From: Rheum nobile
Taxonomy: Eukaryota; Streptophyta; Magnoliopsida; Caryophyllales; Polygonaceae
Direction of reading: 5' to 3'
Length of the DNA: 64,000 nt
Assembly: GCA_027886185.1 (NCBI GenBank)
Contig: WOAB01000723.1
Location: 1,116,001-1,180,000, forward strand
The notes beneath the pieces are model-generated. The model was not told the DNA's origin. It worked only from the letters and a program-made list of their open reading frames with translations, and did not search any database. Numbering within the stretch: the first letter of the stretch is position 1; each line of letters opens with the position of its first letter. Below, in pieces: positions 42,951-53,924 of the stretch. Made by a program: the position numbers and the translations under genes.

Positions 42951-45686
42951 TGTGATACCCCGTAATTCTGTAAGGATTATTTTGGGAATTTTTGGAATTT
43001 TCCTGAACACCCGTTTAGTACGTCGGATTTAATTCAGAGAGTTGGAGGCATTCTGTAATGTGCTTTGTATCTGTAATATTTTTCTCATTGAAATATAATA
43101 CAGACGACGTACTTTGGATTTTAATACTCATTCGTGTACGATTATTTTTATCTCGGTTTAAGACGACGTCGTCCAAAAGCTGAGGAGGGCGAAGCCACGG
43201 TGGCGGCGCCCGCCGCATTTATTACGGCGCCCGTCCCGAAGGGGTCGAGGCAATAGTAGCCTCGTCTTCTAGTTGGGCGCGATGACTAGAAAACGGCGCC
43301 CGCCGCGCTTTTGCGGCGCCCGCCGTAAGTGCCCGCCGCAGGGTATTTGCAAGGCGGCGACCAAGGGAATTACGGCGCCCGTCGTTTCCTAGTGGGGGCG
43401 TATCCCTGTGGTCGCCGGAGTCGTCTGGCAATCGCCGTTTTAGCCCCGCCATGACACCCTCCTAGCCATCATTGTGCTCCCTCGATCTGTGGCTATAAAA
43501 GGATAGGCTTGGGGTCGGATTCGAGCTAAAATCAGAAGCTTCAATCCCTCAAAATTGTCTCGTCGGAAAAGCTTGCCCTCGCCGGAGTTCTTTGGAGTGA
43601 TCGCCGGTGTAGTGTGGTGTTGTTCCTGTGACCCTTGTGAAGCTTTTGGGTAGCCTTTGAAGGTTAGAACCCAAAGCAAGTCGAAAGGAGGCCAAGTCGC
43701 GTGCCATTTGGTGAGTCTTTCTCGCCGTTCTGTTTTTGGGCTCTTCACGGCGCCCGCTGTGTTCATGGCGGCGACCGTCGTGATGAACACGGCGCCCGCC
43801 GTGATGAACCCGGCGCCCGCCGTGATGAACCCGGCGCCCGCCGCCAGAGGCCAGAATGCCTCTTTGGCTTTTGGCTTTGGTGGTCGTCGTCGAGGCGTTG
43901 TTTCTTTCGTTTTCTTTCATCGTTTTTAGATTCGTACTGTGTTTATGTCGGATCTAACTTAGTGTTTCTCTTGTGGGTCGACTCGGAGGTTGTTGTGCTG
44001 TCGGAGCTATACCCGTGTCGAGCCCGGAATTTCGTCGTCGTTAGGCTTGTTCCAACTCTGCGGATTAAGGCAAGTGGCGGTTCGCTCTTGCTTAATCATT
44101 CCATGTTTCATTAATTATCAATTATTTAATTGTTAATTAAATTGGAGTGAACTGTTGTTTTGTTTGGGAACTAATTTCATAAATAAACGTGATTAAAGTA
44201 ATGTTATGATAGGTTGTATATCTGTTAGAACAACGCTATTATATGTGATAATTACCGTGATGGTATTGTTGTAAATTTAATCTTAATGCTAGAATAGCAT
44301 GTGGGTTAATAGGAAAACTAATCCAAGTAAGGATTAGTCGTTTCTATTATCTCTATGTTTAAGTTGATTGCCTGGATGGCTTTAATGTGATTAATTGTTG
44401 TGTTAGACTGTTTAGTTAACACGAGTGTTCGTAGGAACGCTAATTCAAGTAAGGATTTGTCATTTCTTTAAATCATAATACTCCTCGGGTTAATTTCTGG
44501 ATAATAATTTAAGGGTTATGACCTATGCTTCTTATCCACCGTTAAGGATCTGAAATATTTTAAGCGCCTTGCAAGCGCCATTGGATGAGCATAATTGCAG
44601 TCCTGTGTATTAAGCACTTAGCTGGTGCAATTGGGGTGGACGTACTGTCACCCTGTAAATTAAAGTGTAAGCATTGTGGCAATGTAATCTGGGTGAACGT
44701 AAGATCACCCTGTGTAATAATAACTTTCGTTGTTACTCGGAATAATATTAAGCCTCGTGCGTGCGTTTGCGTGTGTGTGTTTGTGTGTTGTGTTAAATTG
44801 GGTCGACATGATTGTCACCCTGAGATTTAAGCTTTGTGTCGCTCTTAATAACATTAACGTGTTTCAGTAAAGTGTGTTTGGTAATTAAATAAGATATGTG
44901 CCCGAGTGCACATGATTAATAAACCTTCGGCGAGTAGTGCAGCTAAGTTATAGTGCAGCTAGGAAAACTCGTCTCGACTTTGATCATAGTACGTTCTCTT
45001 TTCAATCTGGATTCGCTGTATGCGATGAGATTGGTTGTGAACTGAAGCATCTCAGTCAACTTTTAAATCATTTGTGTGTGTAACTTTAATGTTCCCTAGC
45101 AGTTGTCATAATTTCCTTTAAGGCTCGTTTCAGTTGGAGTCTTCTCTTCAGTGCATACCTAATTGTTAAATCATTCCGTGAAAGTGTCGGGTTATATATC
45201 GTTCCTTCGGTTTTTATTCAAGGGACAATGATAGTAAACGGTCACGATCATTCGAACCACTCTGCTTTGTACCCTTGCTAGTCTATTCAGTAGACTAACC
45301 CACGAACTTTATTCTCTGCATGTGGGCTGGTGTCATCCATTCGATTCGGCACATCAGGAGTTGATTTCCGGAGTTTAAGTAACCTATTGAAGGATAAGAA
45401 GCTTGCAGACGAAGATTTAAAGTCAGTATTTAAGTTGTTAAGTGTTTTAAGTTTGTTAAGTGTTACCTTGATGTATCTTCATAATTTAAGCCATGTTATA
45501 AGTTGGCTTTTTTAAAAGTCTTCCGCTGTGTAATTTAAAGTCTTCTGTTGTTTAATCTTTCAATTAATATGTAATTATGTTGTGTATTTGAGCTTAATTG
45601 TTCTGGAAAAGCCTGGGGTGACTTTGGACGGTAAAGTCTGAGGTCACTGGCATGTAATATCTCCGGTATAAATTAGGGGTGTTACA
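42951..45686 (+). repeat. TRGAG-2 3' LTR (2736 bp)
   Basis: It is collinear with the 5' LTR. It has three copies of a 21-bp unit carrying the GC dyad (43791, 43812, 43833), where the 5' LTR has one. That accounts for 42 of the 58 extra bases. TATA is at 43494. Confidence 0.93.
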
Positions 45687-45691
45687 GCACG

Positions 45692-46735
45692 GCCCAAGGA
45701 ACTGAGCCATTCTGGATGTAGATTTTTTGTCCACTTTGTTCCCTGCGAAGTCAGCATCTGTGTATCCAACTAGATCGAAGTTTTTACCCCTTGGATACCA
45801 CAGACACAGATCGTCTGTTCCCTTCAAGTATCTCAGTATCTCCTTCACTGCTTTGAGGTGTGTCTCTTTAGGATCAGCCTGAAAACGAGCACATAGACAC
45901 ACGTTATACATAATATCATGTCTACTTGCAGTGAGATAAAGAATTGAACCTATGATTTCTCGATAGAGTGATGGATCAACTCTGTGTTCATGTTCTTCAT
46001 TTCCACAACACCATTTTGCTGCGGAGTCTTGGGAGCTGAGAAATTGTGATTAGTGCCATTGTTCCTACAGAGGGATAGAAACTGAGAGTTCTCAAATTCT
46101 GTCCCATGATCAGTACGGATGGATCCCAGAGACTGTCCTACACCCCTCTCAACCGACTTGAGCCAAGTTTCAAATTCAGCGAACACTTCGTCCTTTGATG
46201 ACAGAAAGAGAGTCCATGTATACTTGGAATAGTCATCAACAATAACAAAAACATAGGCATTTCCCCCACGGCTCCTTGTGCCCATAGGCCCACAAAGATT
46301 CATGTGGATTAGTTCTACAGGACGAGTAGTGCTTACCTCCTTCTTTGACTTGAAGGAGGATCTTACCTGCTTACCTTTGGTGCAAGCATCACCAACTTCA
46401 TTTCTTGTTGCTTCGATCTTAGGAAGACCGTTCACCAGTTCTTGTCTATGAAGTTTGGAAAGAAGTTGAAGACTTGCATGTCCAAACCGCTTATGCCACA
46501 GGTCTGTTGTCCCAGTGATGGACGACAGACATGGTTCCTTCTCAGGGATAAAAGCATAATCAATTTTGTAGACGTTGTTGTCGCAGATCCCTTTGAGTAG
46601 AATTTTCCATGTACTGATACACTCAACATAACAATCATCAGTAGTAAAGACTACCCTATTTTTCTTGTTTTGACATAGTTGAGCCACACTAAAAAGATCA
46701 AATTTGAGATTATTCACAAGTGTCACATTATTCAC
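45692..46735 (-). pseudogene. copia-m pol: GAG-pre-integrase, integrase core, RT tail and RNase H N-terminal half
   Basis: On the minus strand the frame 46735-45950 encodes DLWHKRFGHASLQLLSK and the integrase core (LIHMNLCGPM, RTDHGTEFENSQF, PQQNGVVEMKN). It then joins directly to the RT C-terminus (LYREIIGS-like, then MYNVCLCARFQ), so the integrase C-terminal domain and nearly all of the RT are deleted. Short homology (GAACA) is visible at the join. RNase H begins DFAGNKVDKKSTS and is cut by TRGAG-2. The first catalytic integrase Asp has changed (MNLCG for the usual DLCG). Confidence 0.87.
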
Positions 46736-46925
46736 AGTAATATGGTTAGAAAGCCTTATCTTACCAATACCACAAACTTCTCCCTTACTCTTAATTCCAA
46801 AGGTTGTTGAACCTTCAGAGGCATGTTGAAGTGAGGTGAGCCATCATTTGTTCCCTGTCAAGTATCTTTAGCAAGCACAATCGAAATACCGGGAACCTTC
46901 CTCACTTCAGCCTGTATAGAAAGAG
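46736..46925 (-). pseudogene. copia-m protease remnant
   Basis: Fragments of the region around LTGNK and FGIKSKGEVCGIG are visible, but the WHLDSG catalytic segment itself is absent. A short deletion appears to have removed it. Confidence 0.55.
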
Positions 46926-48161
46926 TTACTTTTTGCGAACCCAGACAAGCTTAGGCTTTCTGGGTGTGGGAGCAACATATTTGATTTTTGGAGGTTTAGC
47001 ATTCATTTTCTCCCTAGCAGTGCGAGCAAGTTCTTCGTTGTGTTTCTTCAGGAGGCACTCTTGTTTGTAGTGACCAGAGTGACCACAGTACCAACAGATC
47101 CTTTGACACTTTAGATCAACATATTTACTCTGTCCAGGCCAAATTGGTTTGCTAGCAATCCTTGAATGAAAGTCAATATTATTGGACTTACCGTTTTGAG
47201 ATTGTTTCAACCAAATGGAATGAGCCTTCTGTCCATGGTACCAAGCCTTGTTCCCATCAGTCGAATTTGAACAGTCTTTGTGATTGTTCCTTCTCGAGAA
47301 ACTTTCCCCTTTTTCTTGTACTGGCTGTTTTCCTTCTACTTCAGGACTTTTAGACTTGGTGCCATCAACAGGAAGCATAGGTTGATAACCAATTCCAAAA
47401 TGAGGTACTTCCTTCTTTTCTGTTTTCGTTTCATTCTTGGCCGCTACAAACACAATACTTTTGGGCTTTTCCTCCTGTTCCTCACTAAGTTTAGATAAAT
47501 CACTAGACAGCTTGGCATTGCCTAGTCTTAACATTAATGACTCGGATTCAAGTGAGGAAACAGAGGATTCTAGAGACTTGATCTTCTCAGTGAGTTTAAG
47601 ACATTCATTGCACGGACTTGAAGAAGAGGATGAAACTTTCTCAAGTTTGAACACTTTTTCTGCCCAACCTTTGTTTTCTTCGATCAAACTTGAGATCAAT
47701 TCATCATTTTCTTCAATCTGCTCACTGAGAATACTATTCTCATGAACGAGTTTTTTAATGAAGAAAATTAAGTGTTCCTTAGACTTGCTTTTCAAGCTCC
47801 AGATGAGTTCAGATTCACTTACCTCAGTCTCATGCAGACCACATTTTGATTCATCAGGGTCTTCTATGGCCATCAAGCAGACATCCCTCGAGTAAGAAGA
47901 TTCTTCAACATCTGAGTCAGAACCACCCCTAGTTGCGACCATTGCTTGTTCCCCTTCACGAACCGGAGGAAGACTTGCCTTCTTCTTGAAGCAGTTTTTG
48001 GCAAAATGTCCTTTGTTTTGACAGTGGTAACAAACGACATCCTTCGTGTCTTTGTTTCCTTCGGAGGAACGTGGGATTCCCTTGTTTCGAGACCATATCT
48101 TCTTCATTGCTCTAGTGATGAGAGCCATATCTTCATCTCCAATAGTATTGTCTGACGACAT
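46926..48161 (-). CDS. copia-m gag-derived ORF with two zinc knuckles and a coiled coil (411 aa)
   Basis: The frame is uninterrupted. It starts 40 bases after the primer site with MSSDNTIGDEDMALITRAM, then the first CCHC knuckle at residues 44-57 (CYHCQNKGHFAKNC). Residues about 115-230 form a heptad-rich coiled coil with a serine run. The second CCHC knuckle is at 356-369 (CWYCGHSGHYKQEC), followed by a very basic tail. The N-terminal UBN2/capsid domain of copia gag is missing. What remains could bind nucleic acid and self-associate but is unlikely to form a particle (inference). Copia-2 shares the same truncated start. Confidence 0.82.
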   Translation of the reverse strand: MSSDNTIGDEDMALITRAMKKIWSRNKGIPRSSEGNKDTKDVVCYHCQNKGHFAKNCFKKKASLPPVREGEQAMVATRGGSDSDVEESSYSRDVCLMAIEDPDESKCGLHETEVSESELIWSLKSKSKEHLIFFIKKLVHENSILSEQIEENDELISSLIEENKGWAEKVFKLEKVSSSSSSPCNECLKLTEKIKSLESSVSSLESESLMLRLGNAKLSSDLSKLSEEQEEKPKSIVFVAAKNETKTEKKEVPHFGIGYQPMLPVDGTKSKSPEVEGKQPVQEKGESFSRRNNHKDCSNSTDGNKAWYHGQKAHSIWLKQSQNGKSNNIDFHSRIASKPIWPGQSKYVDLKCQRICWYCGHSGHYKQECLLKKHNEELARTAREKMNAKPPKIKYVAPTPRKPKLVWVRKK

Positions 48162-48200
48162 CTTTCCTGCAAAGTCTTTAACGAAAACAATCTAGAGCAC

Positions 48201-48215
48201 CAGGCTCTGATACCA
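48201..48215 (-). other. copia-m primer binding site
   Basis: The minus strand reads TGGTATCAGAGCCTG, tRNA-Met type, two bases from the 5' LTR. Confidence 0.9.
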
Positions 48216-48217
48216 AT

Positions 48218-49110
48218 TGTTGGATCGTTAGAGTTACGTCTGAGGGAACAAAAGCTTTGTTCCCACAGAAGGTGCAGCGGAATAATATAGCAAGAAAGAT
48301 AAGTAATGAACTTACGATGTATAGTGGAAACCCCAATCAGTCAAATAACTAATCAAGGAAAAACCACTACCTTCAAGCTTCTCGCTTGAGAGGATTTTGA
48401 AGTGTCTACTTGTCTTATTGATTTCTTGTTCGATTACACTTGTAGCCTGGACTCCAAACCCTAGATTTGCCACCTAGATTTGAAACTCTCTTCTACAACG
48501 GTGAATACGAACTCAACCCTCAAAGACTCACAAACCCTTCACTCTCCTTTTCTTCTCAGTTTAATGCTCCAGTTCGTTCATAGAAATGAATCCCACACTC
48601 CTATAAATACAACTCGTCTAAAACACAATCATAACAAGACGCAATATCTTTCTAAACATGGTAACAAGAAGATATTAAATGATTTGAATAATATTATCTT
48701 AACCGCCTATATTATCTAAGGAAGGAATTCCTAAGATAACATAATCGGTAAAGGATAAGATCTTCTCTCTCCAAATATATTATCTTAGGAAAGATTTCCT
48801 AAGATAACGCATTCGGTCCCTCTCTCCACACCTTCTCTTCGGCGAGATCCTTCCAGCCGAAATCCTTCTTCCTTAACCGCGTGATCTTCAAAGATAATCT
48901 TCACGCTGAATATCATTCACTCCATTCGCAGCTTGATTGATGTTCGTCGTTGATGTTCCTTGAGAGGTAACAAAGCATGTAGAGAAAGCTTTGTTCCCTC
49001 TACAATCCTTCGCTGCTTATGGTTCCCTGTGACAACTGTTTTGTTCCTGAAACACTTAGTTATCAGATTAGTTGAATGTTTGTTATCATCAAAACCTAAG
49101 GAATTCAACA
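48218..49110 (-). repeat. copia-m 5' LTR (893 bp)
   Basis: It is the reverse complement of a TGTTGAATTCC...CCAACA LTR. It pairs with the split 3' LTR (21823-22207, 28307-28830), and the TSD CTATA follows at 49111. Confidence 0.93.
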
Positions 49111-50594
49111 CTATAGTTACACATTATGGTTAAGTATTATAAATATTACTTATATACTATAGCTATGTATTATAGTTTAAGTATTATAAACTTATTACTT
49201 ATATACTATAGTTACACATTATGGTTAAGTATTATGAACTTATTACTTATATACTATAATTATGTATTATAGTTAGTATTATGAACTTATTACTTATATA
49301 CAATAGTTACACATTATGGTTAAGTATTATGAATATTACTTATATATTATAGCTATGTATTATAATTAAGTATTATGAACTTATTACTTATAAAGTATAG
49401 CTATGTATTATAGTTAAGTATTATGAGCTTATTACTTATATACTATAGTTATGCATTATAGTCAAGTATTACAAAATATATTAGTTATAAAGTATAGTTA
49501 TGCATTATAATTAAGTATTAGGTACTTATTACTTATATACTATAGCTACACATTATGGTTAAGTATTATGAACTTATTACTTATATATTATAGTTTTGTA
49601 TTATAGTTAAGTATTACAAAATATATTAGTTATAAAGTATAGTTATGCATTATAATTAAGTATTACGTGCTTATTACTTCTATACTATAGTTAAACATTA
49701 TGGTTAAGTATTTATGAATTTATTACTTATATACTATGTATTATAGTTAAGTATTGTGAACTTATTACTTACATACTATAGTTACACATTATGGTTAAGT
49801 ATTATGAACTTATTACTTATAAAGTATGGCTATGCATTATAGTTAAGTATTACGAACTTATTACTTATATACTATAGTTACACAGTATGGTTAAGTATTA
49901 TGAACTTATTACTTATATACTATAGTTATGTATTATAGTTAAGTATTACAAAATATATTAGTTATAAAGTATAGTTATGCATTATAATTAAGTATTACGT
50001 ACTTATTACTTATATACTATAGTTAAACATTATGGTTAAATATTTATGAATTTATTACTTATATACTATAGTAATGTATTATAGTTTAGTATTATAAACT
50101 TATTACTTACACGCTATAGTTACACATTATGGTTAAGTATTATGAACTTAATACTTATAAAGTATAGCTATGCATTATAGTTAAGTATTATAAACTTATT
50201 ACTTACACACTATAGTTACACATTATGGTTAAGTATTATGAACTTAATACTTATAAAGTATAGCTGTGCATTATAGTTAAGTATTATAAACTTATTACTT
50301 ACACACTATAGTTACACATTATGGTTAAGTATTATGAACTTATTTCTTATATAGTATAGTTAAACATTATAGTTAAGTATTATGAACTTATTACTTATAT
50401 ACTATAGTTATGCATTATAGTCAAGTATTACAAAATATATTAGTTATAAATAGTTATGCATTATAATTAAGTATTACGTACTTATTACTTATATACTATA
50501 GTTACACATTATGGTTAAGTATTACGAACTTATTAATTATATAGGATAGTTATGCATTATAGTTAAGTATTACGAACTTATTACTTATATACTA
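49111..50594. repeat. 48-bp AT-rich tandem satellite, right part
   Basis: It continues the array interrupted at 21822, with about 30 units. A third unit type containing ACAAAATATATTAGTTATAA recurs (about 49465, 49615, 49947, 50432), showing local higher-order amplification. Confidence 0.9.
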
Positions 50595-51129
50595 TAGTTG
50601 CTAAAGTATTTATTCTCGTTTTTTGGCTTTTTGGAGGGGAAAACGATATCCATTTTGGATGAATTTTATATGTACGGGCTCGTATTAAATTTTTTTACAA
50701 AATTATAATAGAAAAATGCAAAAAATACAAAAAAAAAATCACTACAATGCGCTATATGCCGGGCACCAAATTGTAAAAAAAAATGGGTAGGAAGGCTTCG
50801 TTTTTTGGGCTTTTGGAGGGGCAAACGATGTCCGTTTTGGACGAATTTTATATGTACGGACTCGTATTGAAATTCTCTACATGATTATTGGAAAAAAATG
50901 CAATTTTTTTAAAAAAAAAATTAGTATGGTGCGCGTAAACTATGCGCACGAGCTATGCCTCTGAAAAAGTCATGTGCGTGAGCAACACGCATGACTTTTA
51001 CCCTCACTTTTTGAAAATGCCCATTATATTTGTGCGCGTAACTTATGCGCCTCAAATCATGCTGCTAAGCTACGCGCACGAAATCGCGTCCATTTAGATA
51101 ATAAAAAACGCGTGTATTTAGCCTTTTCG
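50595..51129 (-). repeat. Right terminal inverted repeat of the inverted-repeat element
   Basis: This is the reverse complement of 20850-21380 with moderate divergence, followed by TAAATGTA (51130-51137). Confidence 0.82.
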
Positions 51130-51137
51130 TAAATGTA

Positions 51138-52517
51138 TACTTTATAGCCTTATTATTCTAGAACAATCCAATTAAGTTGATACAATCTAACCGTTTAATT
51201 TATCTATAATTAATGTGAAGGTAGGAGTATTATTGTATGTATGTATGTATGCTTAAGTTTCTAGTTTAAGTGAGGACAATGAGCAAGTGTGTTGCAGCTT
51301 GTAAGATATGAATAGACATAACAAAGATGAGAGAGGAAGAAGGTTGTGCGTAGTTGGGAGACGATGAAGTGCACTTGGTTAAGACTTCATTAAGAGGGTA
51401 TCCGAGTACCCATCATGGAATACTAAACTCTGCGTTTTGACAATACTGTTACTCGAAACCCAGCAATTCACAGTACATCCATCTTTCTTATTTCATGTGC
51501 TCAGTGCTCTGTGGCTCGGCCTGCCAGGGTTAGTCTGTACTCTGTAGACAAGCAAGCAACATTCTGGGTTAAGAAAAGCTGAAGCGGATATTACCCAGCA
51601 GCATTAATAAACTGCGAAAAAACAATTTGCAGCAAAAAGTGGGATTGTTGTAGCAGTAACATAATAAGCATAAATAGTAAAACTTGGCTGTTTGAACCAG
51701 CTTTCAAGTTCAATACCCCTCCGGCCCTCCTCTTAACATAAAACAAGTAAAAAAGAAACAATTTACTGGTGGATGATGGAAGAAGCGAAGACAAAAATAT
51801 GAGAAGCCAAATCATAGCCTTTATTACCCTCTTTGTAAAAAGTAGAAAAGCTTTGTGACCTCTGATTCTGAAGAGAGACCCCAAACAATCGTATTGAGAG
51901 CTGCCTGCTAATCTGATGATTGATGAACTCCAACGATGTATAGTATAAATTTTAAAATCACACAACAGATCGAGTACGTGTAGATCGAGAGAGAGAGAGG
52001 GTTCTTATATAGCTAACATTAATTATACAAGGTATCTCTACCTACGCAATGATGCAGCAGTACAGTACGTGTATGAGCGCGCACGTATACACAAAAAAGG
52101 GCAATAGCACCACAACACCCAAGTGCATGTAAAATCCACACACAGATAGAGACACAAACGCACAGCAGCCTCTGCAATGTGCATGCACTTAATTAATGAT
52201 ACACTAGCTTCTAGCTTCTACTACACTCCTGCTACGACAACCTCTCAATAATCAAAATTTTCCCATTCCCTTCCTGTCATTTTAGCCCATAAATTTTATT
52301 AAAAAATGTTTGTCATTAGAATTTTAGTTAACTTTATTAGTAAATTACCGGGTTTGTAATTACAAGTTGCACATATTGGTCTTTTTCTATGCAAATACTC
52401 TTTATCCACTTACAAATAAGATGAGTAATCAATAAATTGTAAATTCTACTAAAAATTTATAGTATTTTAGGGTTTGTTTGCCAACTTACTTATAAGGCCA
52501 ATTTGTAGTATTGAAAT
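51138..52517. other. Host intergenic DNA without a recognisable gene
   Basis: AT-rich. A (TATG)n microsatellite lies at about 51236-51252 and a GA run at about 51988-51998. The open frame at 51591-51965 (minus) has hydrophobic low-complexity composition and no recognisable domain, so I do not call it a gene. Confidence 0.55.
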
Positions 52518-53924
52518 TTGCAAAGTGGGTATTCTTTTTTTGGATATTGCAAAAATATCCTAAAGTAACTTTTTTGGATTTTCTTTAACCTTTTTTTTAA
52601 ATCAAAAAATCTGAAAATGAATTTATTTTCTATAAATAAAAATATAAAATTAAATTAAAAATATCCTAAACTATACGCGGTCGTCTTCTCCGACCTCTCG
52701 ACTCCCTCTCGGTCGTCTTCTCCGACCTCGCTCCGTTTACCATTTCATGGAGTTCTGGTTCCATCTCCATCCTCTTTCCAGTCCAACGCCTTCTCCGGCC
52801 AGATCCAGATCCAGTTCAATGTTAGGGTTTTCAATCAACAGCTCAAGTTCACAGAAATCAGTACTCCACAGATCCAGTTCTGAAATTGGGGTTTTCAATC
52901 AACAGCTCAAGTTCCAGATCCAGTTCTGAAATTGATCGTACTCCACAGAAATCAGTTTTTGGAGATATGAAATTGGGGGTAAGAAACAGCAAATTTGATT
53001 TCTGAAATTGGTCGTCTTCTCCGACCTCCCTCCCGACCTCCCTCTCCGGCGACCTCCCTCTCCCCCCGCCTCTTCCGCCTCGATCTCGTCGGCCAGATCT
53101 CTCGATCTCTCCAGACCTAGATCCCCCCAGACCTAGATCTCTCGATCTCTCCCACAACTCGCTCTCTGCCTCGATCCCCACCGCCTCGATCCCCCCCCCC
53201 CCCCCGCCGTCAACCACCGCCTCTCCAGACCGCCTCGATCCCCACCGCTCTCCAGACCTAGATCTCTCGATCGATCCCCCCCCCCCCCCCCCGCCGTCAA
53301 CCACCGCCTCTCCAGACCGCCTCGATCCCCACCGCTCTCCGCCTCGATCCCCACCGCTCTCTAGACCTAGATCTCTCGATCGAACTCTCATCGGCCAAAT
53401 CTCGACCTCGCTCCCCCTGCCGTCAACCGCCTCCCCCACCGCCTCCCCCACCTCCTCACCTTCCACCTTCAAACCCTAACAATTTCAGAAATAAATTTAT
53501 ATATTTTAAAGTATAAGAGAGTGAAAAGAAAAGATAAATTCAAATTTTATTTTATCTTTTCTCCAAAATTCCGAAAATAGGTAATTTTACCCTTATACCC
53601 TTATTTGGGTATAAAAATGGATATTGCATTCATAGAGTGCGGTTCCGGTGCGGAGCACTCTTCCCGTGCGGACGTGCGGACATGCACTATAGGGCCTTAT
53701 TTGTGCACTTTAGGGCCTTATTTGTGCATTTTTGCAAAAAAAATAAAAAATGCTTGGAAAAAAATTTGAAAAAGAAAATTATTTTTTTTTTTTGAAAAAG
53801 TGCAAAAATAAGACGTTAAAGTGCACAAATAAGGCCCTAAAGTGCATGTTCCGCACGGGAAGAGTGTTCCGCATATGATCCAAACTCTGCATTCATATCC
53901 TAAAAAAGAATACCCACTTTGCAA
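52518..53924. repeat. Inverted-repeat-bounded CT/C-rich locus
   Basis: The 30-bp arms TTGCAAAGTGGGTATTC.. at 52518-52547 and its reverse complement at 53895-53924 enclose the locus. Within it are a duplicated ~60-bp segment (about 52820-52945) and a CT-rich minisatellite (52990-53460). The minisatellite has repeated GACCTAGATCTCTCGATC blocks and two long C runs (about 53189-53205 and 53277-53292). It could be a non-autonomous DNA element. No TSD was found. Confidence 0.6.
53634..53888. mobile_element. hAT-like fold-back MITE (255 bp)
   Basis: The 8-bp TSD GCATTCAT lies at 53626-53633 and 53889-53896. The ends start AGAGTGCGGTTCC and, inverted, AGAGTTTGGATC. Most of the element folds on itself: the CACTCTTCCCGTGCGG and GGGCCTTATTTGTGCACTTT blocks recur in inverse orientation around an A/T-rich centre. 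It lies 1.5 kb beyond the 3' end of the AP2 gene. Confidence 0.85.

Larger units (their letters stand above)
37577..45686 (+). mobile_element. TRGAG-2: complete gag-only gypsy-type LTR element (8110 bp)
   Basis: TSD GCACG lies at 37572-37576 and 45687-45691. LTRs of 2678 and 2736 bp start TGTGATACCCCG and end GGTGTTACA. The element has a tRNA-Met primer site, one gag frame (two parts separated by an amber), about 830 bp of untranslated sequence and a polypurine tract. No pol is present. It inserted into the RNase H of copia-m in the opposite orientation. Confidence 0.95.
21823..49110 (-). mobile_element. copia-m: SIRE-like copia element on the minus strand, carrying three nested elements
   Basis: The element is bounded by CTATA at 21818-21822 and 49111-49115. 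Its 5' LTR is at 48218-49110, and its 3' LTR (21823-22207 plus 28307-28830) is split by an Athila-like element. Removing the three insertions leaves about 6.3 kb. It has an intact gag-derived ORF at 46926-48161. It lacks the gag UBN2 domain, the protease motif and most of the RT, so it is non-autonomous. Confidence 0.92.
20850..51129. mobile_element. Long-terminal-inverted-repeat DNA element (Foldback/MULE-like) with internal satellite, split by copia-m
   Basis: About 530 bp at 20850-21380 are repeated in reverse complement at 50595-51129. Both include the CG-rich end (left CACGCG..AAATGGACGCG, right CGCGTCCATTT..CGCGTG) and two copies of an ACGAGTCCGTAYATATAAAAT segment. TAAATGTA flanks both ends (20842-20849 and 51130-51137). 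An 8-bp TSD, or a decayed 9-bp one, fits hAT or Mutator families. There is no transposase. The interior is an AT-rich tandem repeat into which copia-m inserted. The original element would be about 3 kb. Confidence 0.8.

Noticed and set aside
49111..50594. CRISPR-like repeat array
   Set aside because: Contiguous AT-rich tandem satellite units without unique spacers, in a plant nuclear context.
51591..51965. 124-codon minus-strand ORF with hydrophobic stretches
   Set aside because: No recognisable domain, AT-rich composition and no supporting promoter or splice context. It looks like chance hydrophobicity in intergenic DNA.
52858..53472. 204-codon minus-strand ORF
   Set aside because: Gly/Arg/Ser/Glu-rich translation of a CT-rich minisatellite, with no domain and repeated segments matching the DNA repeat.
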